The position numbers were made by a program, and so were the translations under genes. Positions 22,690 to 34,643 of a stretch of 64,000 bases of DNA are shown here, in pieces. The notes beneath the pieces are model-generated. The model was not told the DNA's origin and made no database searches. It was given only the letters and a program-made list of their open reading frames with translations. Numbering within the stretch: the stretch's first letter is position 1; the number at the start of each line of letters is the position of its first letter. Location of the stretch: the NCBI RefSeq assembly GCF_035083965.1, contig NC_089723.1:22981193-23045192 (forward strand). The letters are read 5' to 3'. Source of the stretch: Branchiostoma lanceolatum. Its lineage: Eukaryota; Chordata; Leptocardii; Amphioxiformes; Branchiostomatidae.

Positions 22690-23129
22690 AAGATGTCTCT
22701 CTGTCCCTAGTCTGTTTTACAAACAGTGTGAACTCCATGTACATGCTAGAGTTCAAAGTAGATGCTCTAAGATAACAAAATGTCATCATTGTCAACATCA
22801 ATGCCACTACAATTATAGTCATACATGTCGATTGGCAGACGATTAGAACTTGCACTATCTAGGTCTTATGTTAACAGTTTCAGTCAATTCAATCAATTCC
22901 ATCGATATCAATGGCTTCCATCTAATCAATCGGCTTATCAAGCCACCAGCTGATTGAAATCCCCTCCAACACCATGCCTACAACTATCACCTATACATTA
23001 CTCAGTATTAGTGGATATAGCCTTCGTCATGTGATTTTAAGCCTCTACATATCATACTTGGTACACTGAAAGAAAAATGGAAATATAGTTATGGGTGTGT
23101 CTGCGTGTGTGTGTGGTTGTCTGTCTGTG

Positions 23130-23167
<38 letters not shown>

Positions 23168-23467
23168 TGATTCCGGATTTTTTTAGTCAGCATAACTAAA
23201 AAAAACCAGCATGGATTACACGAAGGTCAAGGTCGATTTTGGGCCCCCTTGTATGTGACCTGGGTACTGCAGCAGAACTACGTTTTTTTAATCTTTTGAC
23301 GTGAATGTGCTATGGTCTTCAGTTTTTGGTGACAGATAGCTTGTAGTGTAAGGAAGAAGTAATGTAGGTTTGGGCCCCCTAACAGCTTGCTCTGGAACTG
23401 AATCTTTTTTATCTCACATGTCTTGTGGCGGGCATCTTTAACTCTTTTTCGCGTTCCTCTTCGATTC
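22690..23467. other. Gene-free stretch with a GT microsatellite and a dispersed-repeat fragment
   Basis: A GT-rich simple repeat covers about 23096-23166. Positions 23290-23400 carry the GGGCCCCCTA motif and surrounding sequence seen also near 31110-31150 and in the repeats at 55540-57130. No gene was seen. Confidence 0.55.
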
Positions 23468-26400
23468 TCACACCATGGTGCCCGGGAGAAGGAAGTCAGG
23501 ACCAGTGATCTCGGTCCCAGCTTGTATGCAGATGTTTGAAAAGTATTCTCGTTCCCATTCTCCCATCCAAGTAGAGCTTCGTGGATTCCACTTTTCACCC
23601 GAGCCTCTGTCATAAGAAAAACAGCCCTTATTGTTATCAACGTATCACGTTGGGAGGAATTATAAAAGGTACATGCGAAACCACGGTTGCATAATTTCAG
23701 GTCGTCTTTTCATCATCCGTGTTATTCACTTTTTCTTTATTGTAGATTAGCACTTTTGATAATCTTTCTTGAACAAACCATTTATACAACATCACGCTAA
23801 AACTTTCCAAGTAAAGCAGAGGGCAGGCTATACTCATTTGAGGTGTGTCCTTGTGTTGAAGCTTTCAATCACTGAACATACTCGTTACTATGGTGGAGGT
23901 TATGGGGTTGCCAGGAATGATGGTGTTGATGGAGCAACCAAGGAAAGTAAAACGGAATGAAAAATATTAGAATGTCCACTTTTTAAATTACCTGGGAGAC
24001 CCGGGGCTTTCTCCTTGGCTGTCTGCCACAAAGGCATTTTTGATCCTCGTTTTGTCTTCTTCCTGGTTCTCTTGCTTCCACTCTATCCCGAGCTTCTCCA
24101 TCAGCATTCGGACAGTTTTCTCCTTCCCCCTCGCCAAGGCTGTGTAGTAGACTACCGCGTGGAAGAAGTACCCAGGCTCGCGTTTCTGCAGCTCTACGGC
24201 ATGCTGCATCACACAGATCCACAAGCACATTATGTGGTTGAGAGTTAAGTGTTGAAGGTGGACTGCAGAAAACATCGGGTCATCTACATATATTGAATTA
24301 TTTTTGTTAGCTCTGTACTTAAACCTCCACAGCCCCAAACGGGTCGCCAACTTGTAAGCCCGGTAAACGATGCTGTGCTTACACATAAGTCGAAACCAAG
24401 ATTCACAGCAGTCCAGGCCGTCTCTGTACAGGAAAACCGTTTTGGCCGAGGGAAAGGCACGGGACATAACGTCACCGATCAGGAGAACATCTGTCCTCAA
24501 CTTGTAGAATATAATGTGACGATGAGCAGAATCTGATGTTACCAGATAGTAGTTCAATAAGGAGACAACATTCCTCAAAAGGGACACGACCTCTCCTTCT
24601 TCCATCAGACTGACTGGAACATGTCCGATGTGATGTTGGGAAGGGGGTGGGGGATGAGAACGTCTAAACTGGACTATTTTACGGGCGATGTTACTGAGGA
24701 CGAGTGGCTCACTGACGGCCTGAGCAGCGGAGGATGCTTCAACTGCTCGCGTCAGAAGGGTGGAGCCACACCGTGCTGTATGGAAAATTAAAGATGTCGT
24801 TGTTTAAGTCATCAGCAGCAGTTATCATTATGTCCAGAACAAACAGGTTAAGACTGAATACAAACGATAAATGTTCAACTCAATCACTCACACACTCGCA
24901 CACTCACTCACTCGCTCACTCACCCATTCTTTGTCTACAAAGATTCTTCATTTTCGTTCTTTCAAACTTCTTTGACTTTCGAAATGACTTTGGCATTTTC
25001 ATTCTACGACATCAGTATTCGTTTTCCGAAATATAGACATAGATCTGTATAAAAGCGTTGCACCAAGTTACAAACTCTACCTGTCATGTTAACAAAGACC
25101 TCCTGCACATGCGCAACCTTGTCAGAAATGGCCTCAACCACAGCCTGTAGCTGCTCAATTGGGATCAAAAGGACTTCTGTCGCGTTCAGCATTTGGGCCT
25201 GTGGAAAAAGAAAAAAATGGGCCACAGAATCAGTAGCAATTCTGACCCGTATTAAAGACCCCGTTGAGTACTTGCTTCATTGTATGATATTTGGATTATG
25301 CTTATTATAATATCATAATAACTTTATTGCACAACAGTTCTACAAGGTACAAAGTATGGCATTTACTGGTACATAAATGATATATGACATTCTTTGTACA
25401 TTTGTATGTTAAGTTGATTTATACTGTAATGTATTGTCCCGCCCCCCGTCGATAGATGATGATGATGATTGTAACATATGTTGATGTTGATGTCTTTAGT
25501 GTGTGGGAGGGCAACATGGTGATTAAGCACATGTTTTTCCCTCCCTTTCATATTGTCTGTGCTAAACTCAAATAAGAAGTATAAAAATGTATACTCATAC
25601 AGCAAGTTGCAAGATTCGAAATATAAATAAGGTTATTTGTTACATACGCCACGAAAGAAGGGCCATTTTTTCATGTCCGTGCCGTCCACAGTTCGGATGA
25701 GCACCACTACTTCTTGTTCCCAGTCTATGCTATACACGGAAAACTCGTTCCCATGGCTAGCGAAGAAAGACGGCACGTCAAGCACTGGTTTCTGTTCTCC
25801 CACGGGAGAGAAATCTTCAAGTGAGCCAAAGTCGAGGCCTGCCGGGATACGCCTCTTCGTCAGTGACAGCGTCACCTTTTGTGTGTAAGCATCATGTAGT
25901 TTTATCTGAAAACAAACAAAAATGAAACTAGAAAGGCAACATTTGCGAGCAAATACAGCATGTTTAGCCATACTCCTCGCCATGCAAAAAATGGACTCTC
26001 CCAAAATAACAATGGACCATTCTAAAATACTTGCACTAAAAAAATGAATCACCCCAGTCTAAAATTGAGTCTTCCAGTAGCACCTCAACACAATATGGAC
26101 CAGTCCACAACCATATCCACTAATTGATTAACAAATACACTTCTGCTAAAAAATGGACTTTTTCATAATCATTCCAGCTCAAAATTGAAAGAAATAATTA
26201 AAGAATCCTCCCCTTGCAAGAATGGGATATTCCGTGCCATTTCCATGTAAACCAGTCGAAAAATATCCGCTGAAAATTACACTCTTGCGCATAATCAACC
26301 CAGTTCAAAATTGAATTAAAAAAGATCAACCCCAGGGAAGAATGAAGTTTTCCATAGTATACATATGAAGATTTGACAGGAGACGAAGGAAATGACCAAA

Positions 26401-28941
26401 AACAACATATTTGAGTCAATTCAAAATCACCGAGAGGGTTTTAATATAATATTTGTAATATGTTTGAACTATTTTGATTAAAAGAATGTCTAAGTCACAA
26501 TAGTTCTAAAGTGTTCAAACAATTAGAATTGAAACTTATAACATGTTTGAACTTATTTCACATACGTTGGAAACATTTAGAACGTAACTACACAAAAATC
26601 TCTTTATTTAGAACAGTTTCAAACCATCTATCCAAATGTTTCAATGTTCGAACAATTTGTAACAAAAGATTTTCACAATTGCCCTCATAAACGAAGGTGC
26701 TAAGTCCTCCTGTGTGTTTCTGCCTATTTTCGGTGGCCGCGCTAGACCACCAGCGGATTTGTTTTGACGGAGCGTCACCCGCGCGCGACGATGTACACTG
26801 TTCGGCACCGCTAATATCCGGCATTTTCCCGCTCCAAAATACTCCACAAGTCCCACGTTTTTAGTGTTTTGCCTCTTGTGCAACACGATTCGATTTGCAT
26901 TACTAACGGGACGAAAATGATAGAAAAAATTCACCCCGTCCCGGCGTCCGTCCCAAAAACATGAACGACATGAAAATATATTTTCTTACAGATTCAATCA
27001 CGAAAATCAACAGCATGGGATTCCAAATTTTCGCAACGGCCGACCATTTATCATGGTTGAACTTCCTTCCAAGGCGTGCGATAGATAAACATTCCTGGCA
27101 CATAATAGTCACTAGTACCAGACTAACGCAAGCTCATGATGATAATAGGGAGAAAGTTTGTCAGTGAAGTTTGGCCACCAGAGGGTACATTCATTTAACG
27201 TTACAAGCTAGCGCAAAGGGGCGAATCATTGACCTTACCGGGGACTGACTCTACTGGCCTAATCATTCCTTTTTTGCCGAATTCTACGATCCATACGCCC
27301 GTACGTAGGACATGTAGGAAGGCCTGGTATGAAGTCGGCGGCAGAGAGAGATCATCAATCAATTTTGACAGGAGTGTCGCGCCAGTCTGAGGAGAAACGA
27401 TCTCCCGTGTTGTGTTGAAGAATTTGGAGTTTGAAAATATCTGGAATAACTAATGCTAGAATAAACATTCACAAAATCATTGATTTAACTTGTTTTCTGT
27501 TATAAAATTTCCTAAACTGCAATTTAACCACTGAGTTTAAGGGAACATGGTGTTTTCCCGATAATCACGTTAAATGTTTATGTCCGGTCTTTCCTCCTCG
27601 TAAGCAAACTTCCAGCTTGGCCAGGTGCAAGGCACTCGGGGTCAATGACCTGTAGGTCATATGTAGTATTGAAAGTGACAGAAGTGGCAAATATTGTCAA
27701 GAAAGCCCAAAATAAATCGTTTTGAATATATGTATGCCAAAAATGGGAATGTAGTCCTTTAAATATTTGTTTAAGCCACATATACAGCAAATTTCAGGTC
27801 ATTCGGTTGAAATACCAGGGCGCAGGAGGCCAAGATATGCTAAAAATAGCCTGAAAACCTCAATAAAATCACTTTCAAGGTCAATATCAAAAAAAGGAAA
27901 AGAACGCACATTGGTTTTTGCCTACATTACCTCTGTACCAAATTTCAGGTCATTTGGTCAAAAAATGACAGAGATGAATCGATTTGAAGATTTGACAGGA
28001 GGAGAAGAAGAAGAAGAAGAAGAAGAAGAAGAAGAAGAAACATGAGTAAAAACAATATGTTTAGCCATACTAGGTATGGCTAAACATAAATACAAAGACG
28101 GTTTCAATTACAAAAGTCATCCTTGTAGATATGTATCTGAGAATGGGTGTTGTCAATAATATTGCAATGTACTCACACTGAGAAAGGGAAGCAACATTTT
28201 AAAAATCGACGTCAGAAGACCAGGAGAATTCCGTTTCGCTCAAAATGATTATATTGACTATGGGCTGTCTTTCAAGTGGGTTTGCAAATTTTGTACGTTT
28301 GGGAAATTTCTACTAAAAGAAAGGAAACAGACAAATAGACATCTAATTTCCTCTCCTTTCCATGTAAAATTTGGATATTCGAAAATTATCAAAAGAAAAA
28401 TCCTACATGATCCGGTAACACGTACAAACATTGCGGAAATGTAGTAGTTTTACCGTGGCCGACAGTTACAAAGAGCGACACACTGACTTTTGCTGCTTGA
28501 CACACCTATTTTTGCTGCGCGGCAACCGACATTTGTTGCGCGACACACCCGACTTGAGAGCTGCGCGACACACCGGTGTGTAGCGCACCAAAAGGAGCCT
28601 GGCAAAAGTCGGTGTGTCGCCCTTGTATCTGTCGGCTACGGTCCTTGCTTGCAATAGTTAGCTAGTCCAAAGTTACAGTTTTCTGACATTGCGGATGGCA
28701 TCGATGTTCCATGATTTGGAATACTCCACAACACCTGGACAGCATATGTTCACATCTATGCACCTAAAATAAAATAGACTAATAACGTTGCCTTTTAATA
28801 CAAACAACCACTTTGAAAGGAATTGGTGCAAACCTTTGGCCAAGATGGTCGGAGGGCAGGTCTCCGAAAGAAACGATACGAGGCACCTGCTGCGATGGCG
28901 AGTATGATGACTGTTGTTGCTGGGACTATGATAGACTCCAT
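23468..28941 (-). CDS. Membrane-anchored sulfotransferase-like enzyme
   Basis: The minus-strand exons 25905-25648, 25198-25081, 24775-23992 and 23606-23468 join in phase and end at TGA 23470-23468, giving 432 residues. They include a PAPS-binding loop RCGSTLLTRAVEA followed by QAVSEPLVLSN, and a 3'-phosphate site FLYRDGLDCCES with the R-x7-S spacing of sulfotransferases. These enzymes move sulfate from PAPS to an acceptor; the acceptor is unknown. Upstream candidates are exon 1 (28941-28834), encoding MESIIVPATT and a hydrophobic anchor; exon 2 (28763-28678) with GVVEYSKSWNIDAIR; and exon 3 (27440 to 27239 or 27234) with GATLLSKLIDDLSLPPTSY and FLHVLRTGVWIVEFGKKG. I could not make the phases of exons 1-2 and 2-3 agree. 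The 3-4 junction fits only with a weak GTCAAT donor. The gene's 5' part may be altered or need a different model. Exon 3 lies inside a Helentron-like element. Confidence 0.78.
25928..28087 (-). mobile_element. Helentron-like rolling-circle element, copy A, spanning a sulfotransferase exon
   Basis: Read on the minus strand, the element starts with ATGTTTAGCCATAC. It ends with a subterminal inverted copy of that sequence (GTATGGCTAAACAT), the hairpin ATTTGCTCGCAAAT, nine bases, then CTAG followed by T. Asymmetric inverted repeats, a 3' hairpin before the end and a microsatellite, here (GAA)n at about 28002-28039, are hallmarks of Helentron and HINE elements. The element encloses the sulfotransferase exon at 27234-27440. 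A near-identical copy lies at 40358-42470. No helicase or replicase was seen, so it is non-autonomous. Confidence 0.72.
28455..28642. repeat. Fold-back sequence rich in CGACACAC motifs
   Basis: Arms begin GGCCGACAGTTACAA with GCGACACACTGACTTTTGC, mirrored by GCAAAAGTCGGTGTGTCGC and CTTGTATCTGTCGGC. The centre repeats CGACACACC-type motifs in both orientations. It lies in intron 2 of the sulfotransferase gene, next to candidate exon 2. Confidence 0.65.
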
Positions 28942-30882
28942 AGCTGGTCGAACGTTTGCACAGTGTATACCCCTTTGGAAGCTTTCCTAATCTGCAGGGA
29001 AATACATGTAACCTTCCTTAACTTTTGGGGGAAAAAAGTGGGTTTGAGAGATCTCTAGTGCATCACCCACCAGGTGACGGGAAAATGACGTTATGGCGCG
29101 GGGTGCTCTCTGATTGGCTAAAGAATCGTTGGCAAATAAACCAATATTCCAATATTCCCGACTGCAGGTATAGATACTGTATACGGGAGTGCATTATACT
29201 GTGGGACGTTGGGTTGGGGATCTGTTTGGATGCATCTTTTGAGGCTGCATAATTTATATAGAATGATGTAACCCCAACCTTAGTGACATATGTCACAAAT
29301 ACGAAAATTCCATCATTTCCTGCCAAAACATTAAAGATCCTTCACATTAGATATGCAAATAAAATCCTCAGATGCGAAAAATCTGGACTTTATGTATAAA
29401 GGCTAAATATCAGGCTAAGTCAAAGAGCTTGTGTTGACACAAGTCAAGTCAAAGTTCATTGCACAACAATTGAATCCGGTACAACGTATGGCAAATAACA
29501 CGGTATATTAACAACTACGAACTATTCATACTTGTCACGGTACTGATCTAATATCATAACTCGATACATAACACAATGGAATAGTACGTATGCCTCACAT
29601 GATGGTAGGGTTTCTCGTTTGCATAGCATTATGACACAAACGTTGTTTTGTTGCTTTGCTGTTGCTATTGTTATTATCCTTACACCGGGTAACTCAAAGT
29701 TGACTGTCCATGGGTTGTTGGCGTAAATCTCGGTGTCGCACTCGTTCAATGCCTCCCATACACAGAAGAGATTTGGTGCGATTCTTTTTTCTTGAAAAGG
29801 CCGAACTTCACAGAATGCCCTTTCAGATGATGGGGGAACACGTATCCATGGCCAGATTATGTGGCAAACCATGGATGTTGCACCTCACTAGACAAACTAA
29901 AAGGTCGACCTGTCAGCTTCCCACGTTCTATTTTCTGAACTGGTAATTAGATACTATTAGTCGTCAGAGCTTCAAATGTTCCTAGGTTGAGGTTTGAAAA
30001 ATACAAGGGTCACAAACGCTGAAATATTGGATTAGCTCGACAAAAATGCCAAAGTCCTGTGTGGCCATGCAGTAAGTTATTGGATACAAAGATTGAAGAG
30101 AAAACAGGGGCACTTTAACCGGTCTCACGAGAAGACCAAAGGAAATGGAAAGCATGGTTCAATTCAGCCAAGGAAGACAATAAGCTAAGAAGTTGGAAGT
30201 TTACAAACCTTAGTCTGCCTGAAGAATTCAGAGTAAGGTCCGATTTACCCTAGGCCCTGCCCTGCACTGGGTATAACGTTACAAAGTTCACGTTGCACTT
30301 AAAGTTAAACAAACCAGCAACAGTGTCAATGTCCGCTACGAAGAGGGTGCATGGGAAGGTCATGAGTTAAAAATCAGAAGCACTGTTTAAACTTGCAATT
30401 GTGTGCAAAAATTGCCTGGGATCAGGCAGTGGCGGCCCTTTACTAATTTAAGTTATCTACATACCAAAAATTATGATGATTCGTCCATCCCCTCTTGAGT
30501 TATAGTATTTCCTCATTAATCATGCAAATGAGGGCTTCATTTGCATACTTGATATCTATTAATATTTCTCTCTTTCTTAGGGTCCTATGAGAGTCCTGTC
30601 ATGACATACAGTGGACGTGTAAACTTCACTCATTAATTTTTCAAATTACATAATGATTTGCATAATTGATATTCAATTATGTAGATCATTATTTAAGCTA
30701 ATGACATACCCTTTTTAAGCGCAATTTTCAGGTCCAAATTACAAAGTTGCGGATTTCGGGTGGATCATGTAAACAACTTTCTATGTATTCCAGTGCCAAA
30801 CTAGAGATAAATATTAGCTTGTTCAGCAAATATGAACAGGTTTGCGTTTCAGTGTAACTAATGTGGGGGGAAATGAACATAA
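28942..30882. other. Gene-free stretch upstream of the sulfotransferase gene
   Basis: No exon-like coding recognised. Positions 30450-30720 resemble 55200-55540 (TTTGCATA with GATATCTATTAATATTTCTC blocks, and ATTATG near a CCATCC-CTTGAGTTAT end), so a dispersed repeat copy is present. Confidence 0.45.
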
Positions 30883-31080
30883 CTAGAAAGGTAACAGTTG
30901 TAAAGTAAATAGTTAAAATACGTCATATTTCACTTCATCTCTATCCCCTGCAAAATCTTAAAAACTGACTGTTCTGAAATGGAATATTTTTGTAAAACCC
31001 ACCCCCTTGGGAGAATGTACTTTTCCGATGGTACCTTTAGTTGAAAAGAACATTTTCACTAAAACCTTTTGCATAATTAC
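30883..31080 (-). mobile_element. Possible 3' end of a Helentron-like element, copy D
   Basis: CTAGAAAGGTAACAGTTG at 30883 resembles the conserved terminal CTAGAAAGGCAACATTTGC of copies A-C, and on the minus strand it ends CTAG followed by T. The hairpin is poorly kept. Parts of 30950-31080 resemble the subterminal region of copy A. Low confidence. Confidence 0.35.
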
Positions 31081-31300
31081 CCCACTTTTGAATTTCACGT
31101 AAGAAAGAAGTGGGGTAAGTTTGGGTCCCTTAGCAGCTTGCTACGGAACTGCAGGGTGTTTTTGTTGAGAAATCTTTCAAACAGGATTGCAGAATACAGT
31201 AACGATATATTACCATGCAATATGGTGTGCAGGAAGCTTAGACAAAGATGTGCATTATTTGAAAAAGCTGTCATCTGCACTGCATGGTGATTTGTGAAGT

Positions 31301-33071
31301 GAATCCGTCACTATTGCCCTTAATCCGTTATCATAAACATTAACATGTCAGCAGAGACCCAAGTCTGTCACCCTTGCCCCTTATCTGTCACGAAAGCCTT
31401 TAATCCCTCAGCGTTGCCCTTATCCTGTCATCATAGCTCTTAATCTCTCACCATCTTCCTTAAACCGTCACCATAGCCCTTAATCCGCGACCTTTGCCCT
31501 TAATCCGTCACCACAATCCTTAATCCGTCGCCCTTTTACTTAATCTGTGATCGTTCCTCTTAATCCGTCATCCTTGCCCTTAATCTGTAATCATTTCCCT
31601 TAATCCGCCATCCTTACCCTTAATCCGTCAACTTAGTCCTTAATCCGTCACCATTTCCCTTAATCTGTAATCGTTTCCCCTAATCCGCAGTCATTACACT
31701 CAATCTGTAATCATTTCCCTTAATCCGCCATCATCACCCTTAATCCGTCACCTTAGTCCTTAATCCGTTACCCTTTCCCTTAATCTGTACTCATTTCCCT
31801 TAATCCGCCATTCTTACCCTTAATCCGTCACCTTAGTATTTACTCCGTTACCCTTTGCCTTAATCTGTACTCATCTCCCTTAATCCGCCATTCTTATCCT
31901 TAATTCGTCACCTTAGTCCTAAATCCGTTAACCTTTCCCATAATCTGTACTCATTTCCCTTAATCCGCCATCCTTACCCTTAATCTGTCACTTTATCCTT
32001 TAATCCGTCACCCTAGCCCTTAATCCGTTGCCCTTGACCTTCATCAGCCATCCTTCCCCTTAATCCGTCACCATCACCCTTAAACCGTCACCATAGCCCT
32101 TAATCTGCAACCTTTGCCCTTAGTCCGTCACCACAATCCTTAATCCATCACCCTTTCACTTAATCTGTAATCTTTCCTCTTAAATCCGTCATCCTCACTC
32201 TTAATCTGTACTCATTTCCCTTATTCCGCCATCCTTACCCTTAATCCGTCGCCTTAGTCCTTAATCCGTTAACTTTTCCCATAATCTGTACTCATTTCCT
32301 TTAATCCGCCATCCTTACCCTTAATCTGTCACTTTATCCCTTAATCCGTCACCCTAGCCCTTAATCCGTTGCCCTTGACCTTCATCAGCCATCCTTCCCC
32401 TTAATCCGTCACCATCACCCTTAAACCGTCACCATAGCCCTTAATCCGCGACCTTTGCCCTTAAACCGTCACCACAATCCTTAATCCATCACCCTTTCAC
32501 TTAATCTGTAATCTTTCCTCTTTAATCCGTCATCCTTGCTCTTAATCTGTAATAATTTCCCTTAATCCGCCATCCTTACCCTTAATCCGTCGCCTTAGCC
32601 CTTAATCCGTTACCCTTTGCCTTGATCTGTAATCATTTCCCTTAATCCGCCATCCTTACCCTTAATTCGTCAACTTAGCCCTGAATCCGTTACCCTTTCC
32701 CATTATCTGTACTTATTTCCCTTAATCCGCAATCCTTACCCTTAATCTGTCACTTTATCCCTTAATCCGTCACCCTAGCCCTTAATCCGTTGCCCTTGAC
32801 CTTCATCATCCATCCTTGCTCTTAATCCGTCTCCATAACCCTTAATTTGTCACGAAAGCCTTGATCCCTCACAGTGGTTGCCCTCAATCAGACACCCTTG
32901 CCCCTAGTCCGTTGCCATAACCCTTAATCCTTCACCATAGCCGTTAATCTGTCACCCGATAATCTAATCCGTCACCTTTTCCCTTAATCTGTCATCCTTA
33001 CCCTTAATCCGTCACCATAACCTTAAGCATAACCCTAGCCCTTAATCCGTTACCCTTGCCCTTAATCCATC
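31301..33071. repeat. 20-bp satellite array, about 88 monomers, with higher-order units
   Basis: Consensus unit TTAATCCGTCACCNTNNCCC, period 20 over about 1.77 kb, with diverged monomers (CCGCCA, CTGTAA and CCGTTG variants). A block containing TAATCCGTTGCCCTTGACC recurs at 32021, 32362 and 32783, which shows higher-order repetition of 341 and 421 bases. There is no long open frame on either strand. Confidence 0.9.
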
Positions 33072-33964
33072 GTCAATGTTACATCTTGTTCTGACCAAAT
33101 TTTAGGTCTTTTAGGCAATATAGTATATAGATATAGACCACAAATGGTATGACATGTTAGCTAAGTTGGGATGGTGCCATTGTGATGGGAACTTTGACTG
33201 GGTATCAATTTTAAGCCCTGTTTCCGAGGCTTAATGACTTCTCCAGGCACAGCAACATGGATGCACCCATGGGAGTATCAGTTACAGGGTACTCGTCTGG
33301 TTGGCGTCACAGTCTAGTACCGTGGCCACAGTGTCTAGACGTATGAGAACAAAGGGCATTTCTTGTGTTAGAAAACAACTCATTTCTAGCGATAATATGG
33401 AGATTTCTAACCTCTAATCGAAAGTTGTGACAACATGGTGAGCAAGAAGGGATGTATCACCCCCATGTCAGCAGTGGAAACAACAACGGGGAAGCACGGC
33501 CAGAAGAGACTGAAGAATATGGACTGTTTGAAAAAAGCAACACCAGACGTTTGTTCATTAATCTCCAAGGCAGGACAAGTTTTTGCACGTTCCGCAGACA
33601 GGACTCGACTATGGAAATATAGATTCTGAGACTGGAAGGACAAATAACACCAGAGCCGATCTGTACAGAACCAAGGTAAGAGGCGTCTGTTTCTGTTTTT
33701 GTGCAGGTAGGCCTTTTTAGTTTTTATGTTAACGTTACGCTTTCGTGGTCATTTCAGATACCTTTCCTGGCAAGGTAGAGATTTCGGCAAGTAGCCATTT
33801 TCGAAACCATCTCGACGTATGTTTGATATTCAGAATGGCTGTTAAAAGTGTTAATGAAACTTTTTAGGTTTGATGAAAAATGAGCAATTCGTTTTTGGTA
33901 GAGTCGGAGTAACGGAGACTACCTTCAAGTTAGTTCATGGTATCTTAACTTAGCAGCCTAGAAT
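33072..33964. other. Gene-poor stretch with a weak candidate exon
   Basis: A 64-codon frame from an ATG at 33435 ends at 33629. A GTAAGA donor follows at about 33675. A GC-rich stretch after a CACAG acceptor near 36385 could be its partner exon. I recognise no domain and regard coding as unproven. Confidence 0.3.
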
Positions 33965-34643
33965 TTAGAAATACGTCGCATTCATCCACGTTTCAAAATC
34001 ATGTGCCATACAAACGTTGAAATTCCAGAACTAATTCTAGTATGTGGCATGTCCACGTATAAGAACTAATTCCAATACAACTTATTTGTACACGTTTCAA
34101 AATCTACATCCCCGACAAAGGTAGACTGTTACAGTAGAAAAACTACCAAGGTAGAAAAGAATAATACGTCGCACTCGTCCACGTATGAAAATCATACGCC
34201 TGACAGATGTAGAAATTCCAAAACTAATTCCAGTACATCTCACCCCCGACAAATGTAGCATTAACCGGAGAAAAAGTACAAATGTACAAAAAACAGTACG
34301 TTCCATCGTCCACGTATGAAAACCATAAATCAAATGCCCGAAAATCGTAGAAATGCAATTCTAGTCCATCTTTTTGTCAAGTATGAAAATGTGCACCCCC
34401 CCCCCGACAAATTAATAATAAAATTAGTTGTGTAGTTAGAAAACATAATACGTCGCATGTATCATCCACGTATTAAAATTTTACGCCTGACAAACGTAAA
34501 AATTCCAAAACTAATTCCAGTACATCTCATTTGTCCACGTTTGAAAACCTCAACCCCCGACAAATGTAGAATTAGCTGAAGATAAATTAAAAATGTAGAA
34601 AAATGATACGTCGCATTTGTCCACGTGTAAAAACCATAAAAAA
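33965..34643. repeat. Degenerate minisatellite of about 135-195 bp units
   Basis: TACGTCGCA-type starts recur near 33972, 34166, 34300, 34449 and 34607. Each is followed by TCCACGTATGAAAA, AATTCCAAAACTAATTCCAG and CCCCGACAAATGTAG blocks. The array stops where Helentron-like copy C begins. Confidence 0.7.

Noticed and set aside
23278-23640. 120-codon minus-strand open frame
   Set aside because: It overlaps the last sulfotransferase exon in another frame. The splice-consistent frame ends at 23468 and has the better context.
26588-26934. Minus-strand frames in the GC-rich part of the Helentron-like element (also at 41018-41364)
   Set aside because: Two overlapping frames, neither with a recognisable domain or matching splice phase. 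They could be a captured 5' exon of another gene, but the evidence is too thin.
31301-33071. Telomere-like repeat or CRISPR array
   Set aside because: The motif TTAATCCGTCACC is not the telomere hexamer, and the monomers are contiguous without unique spacers.
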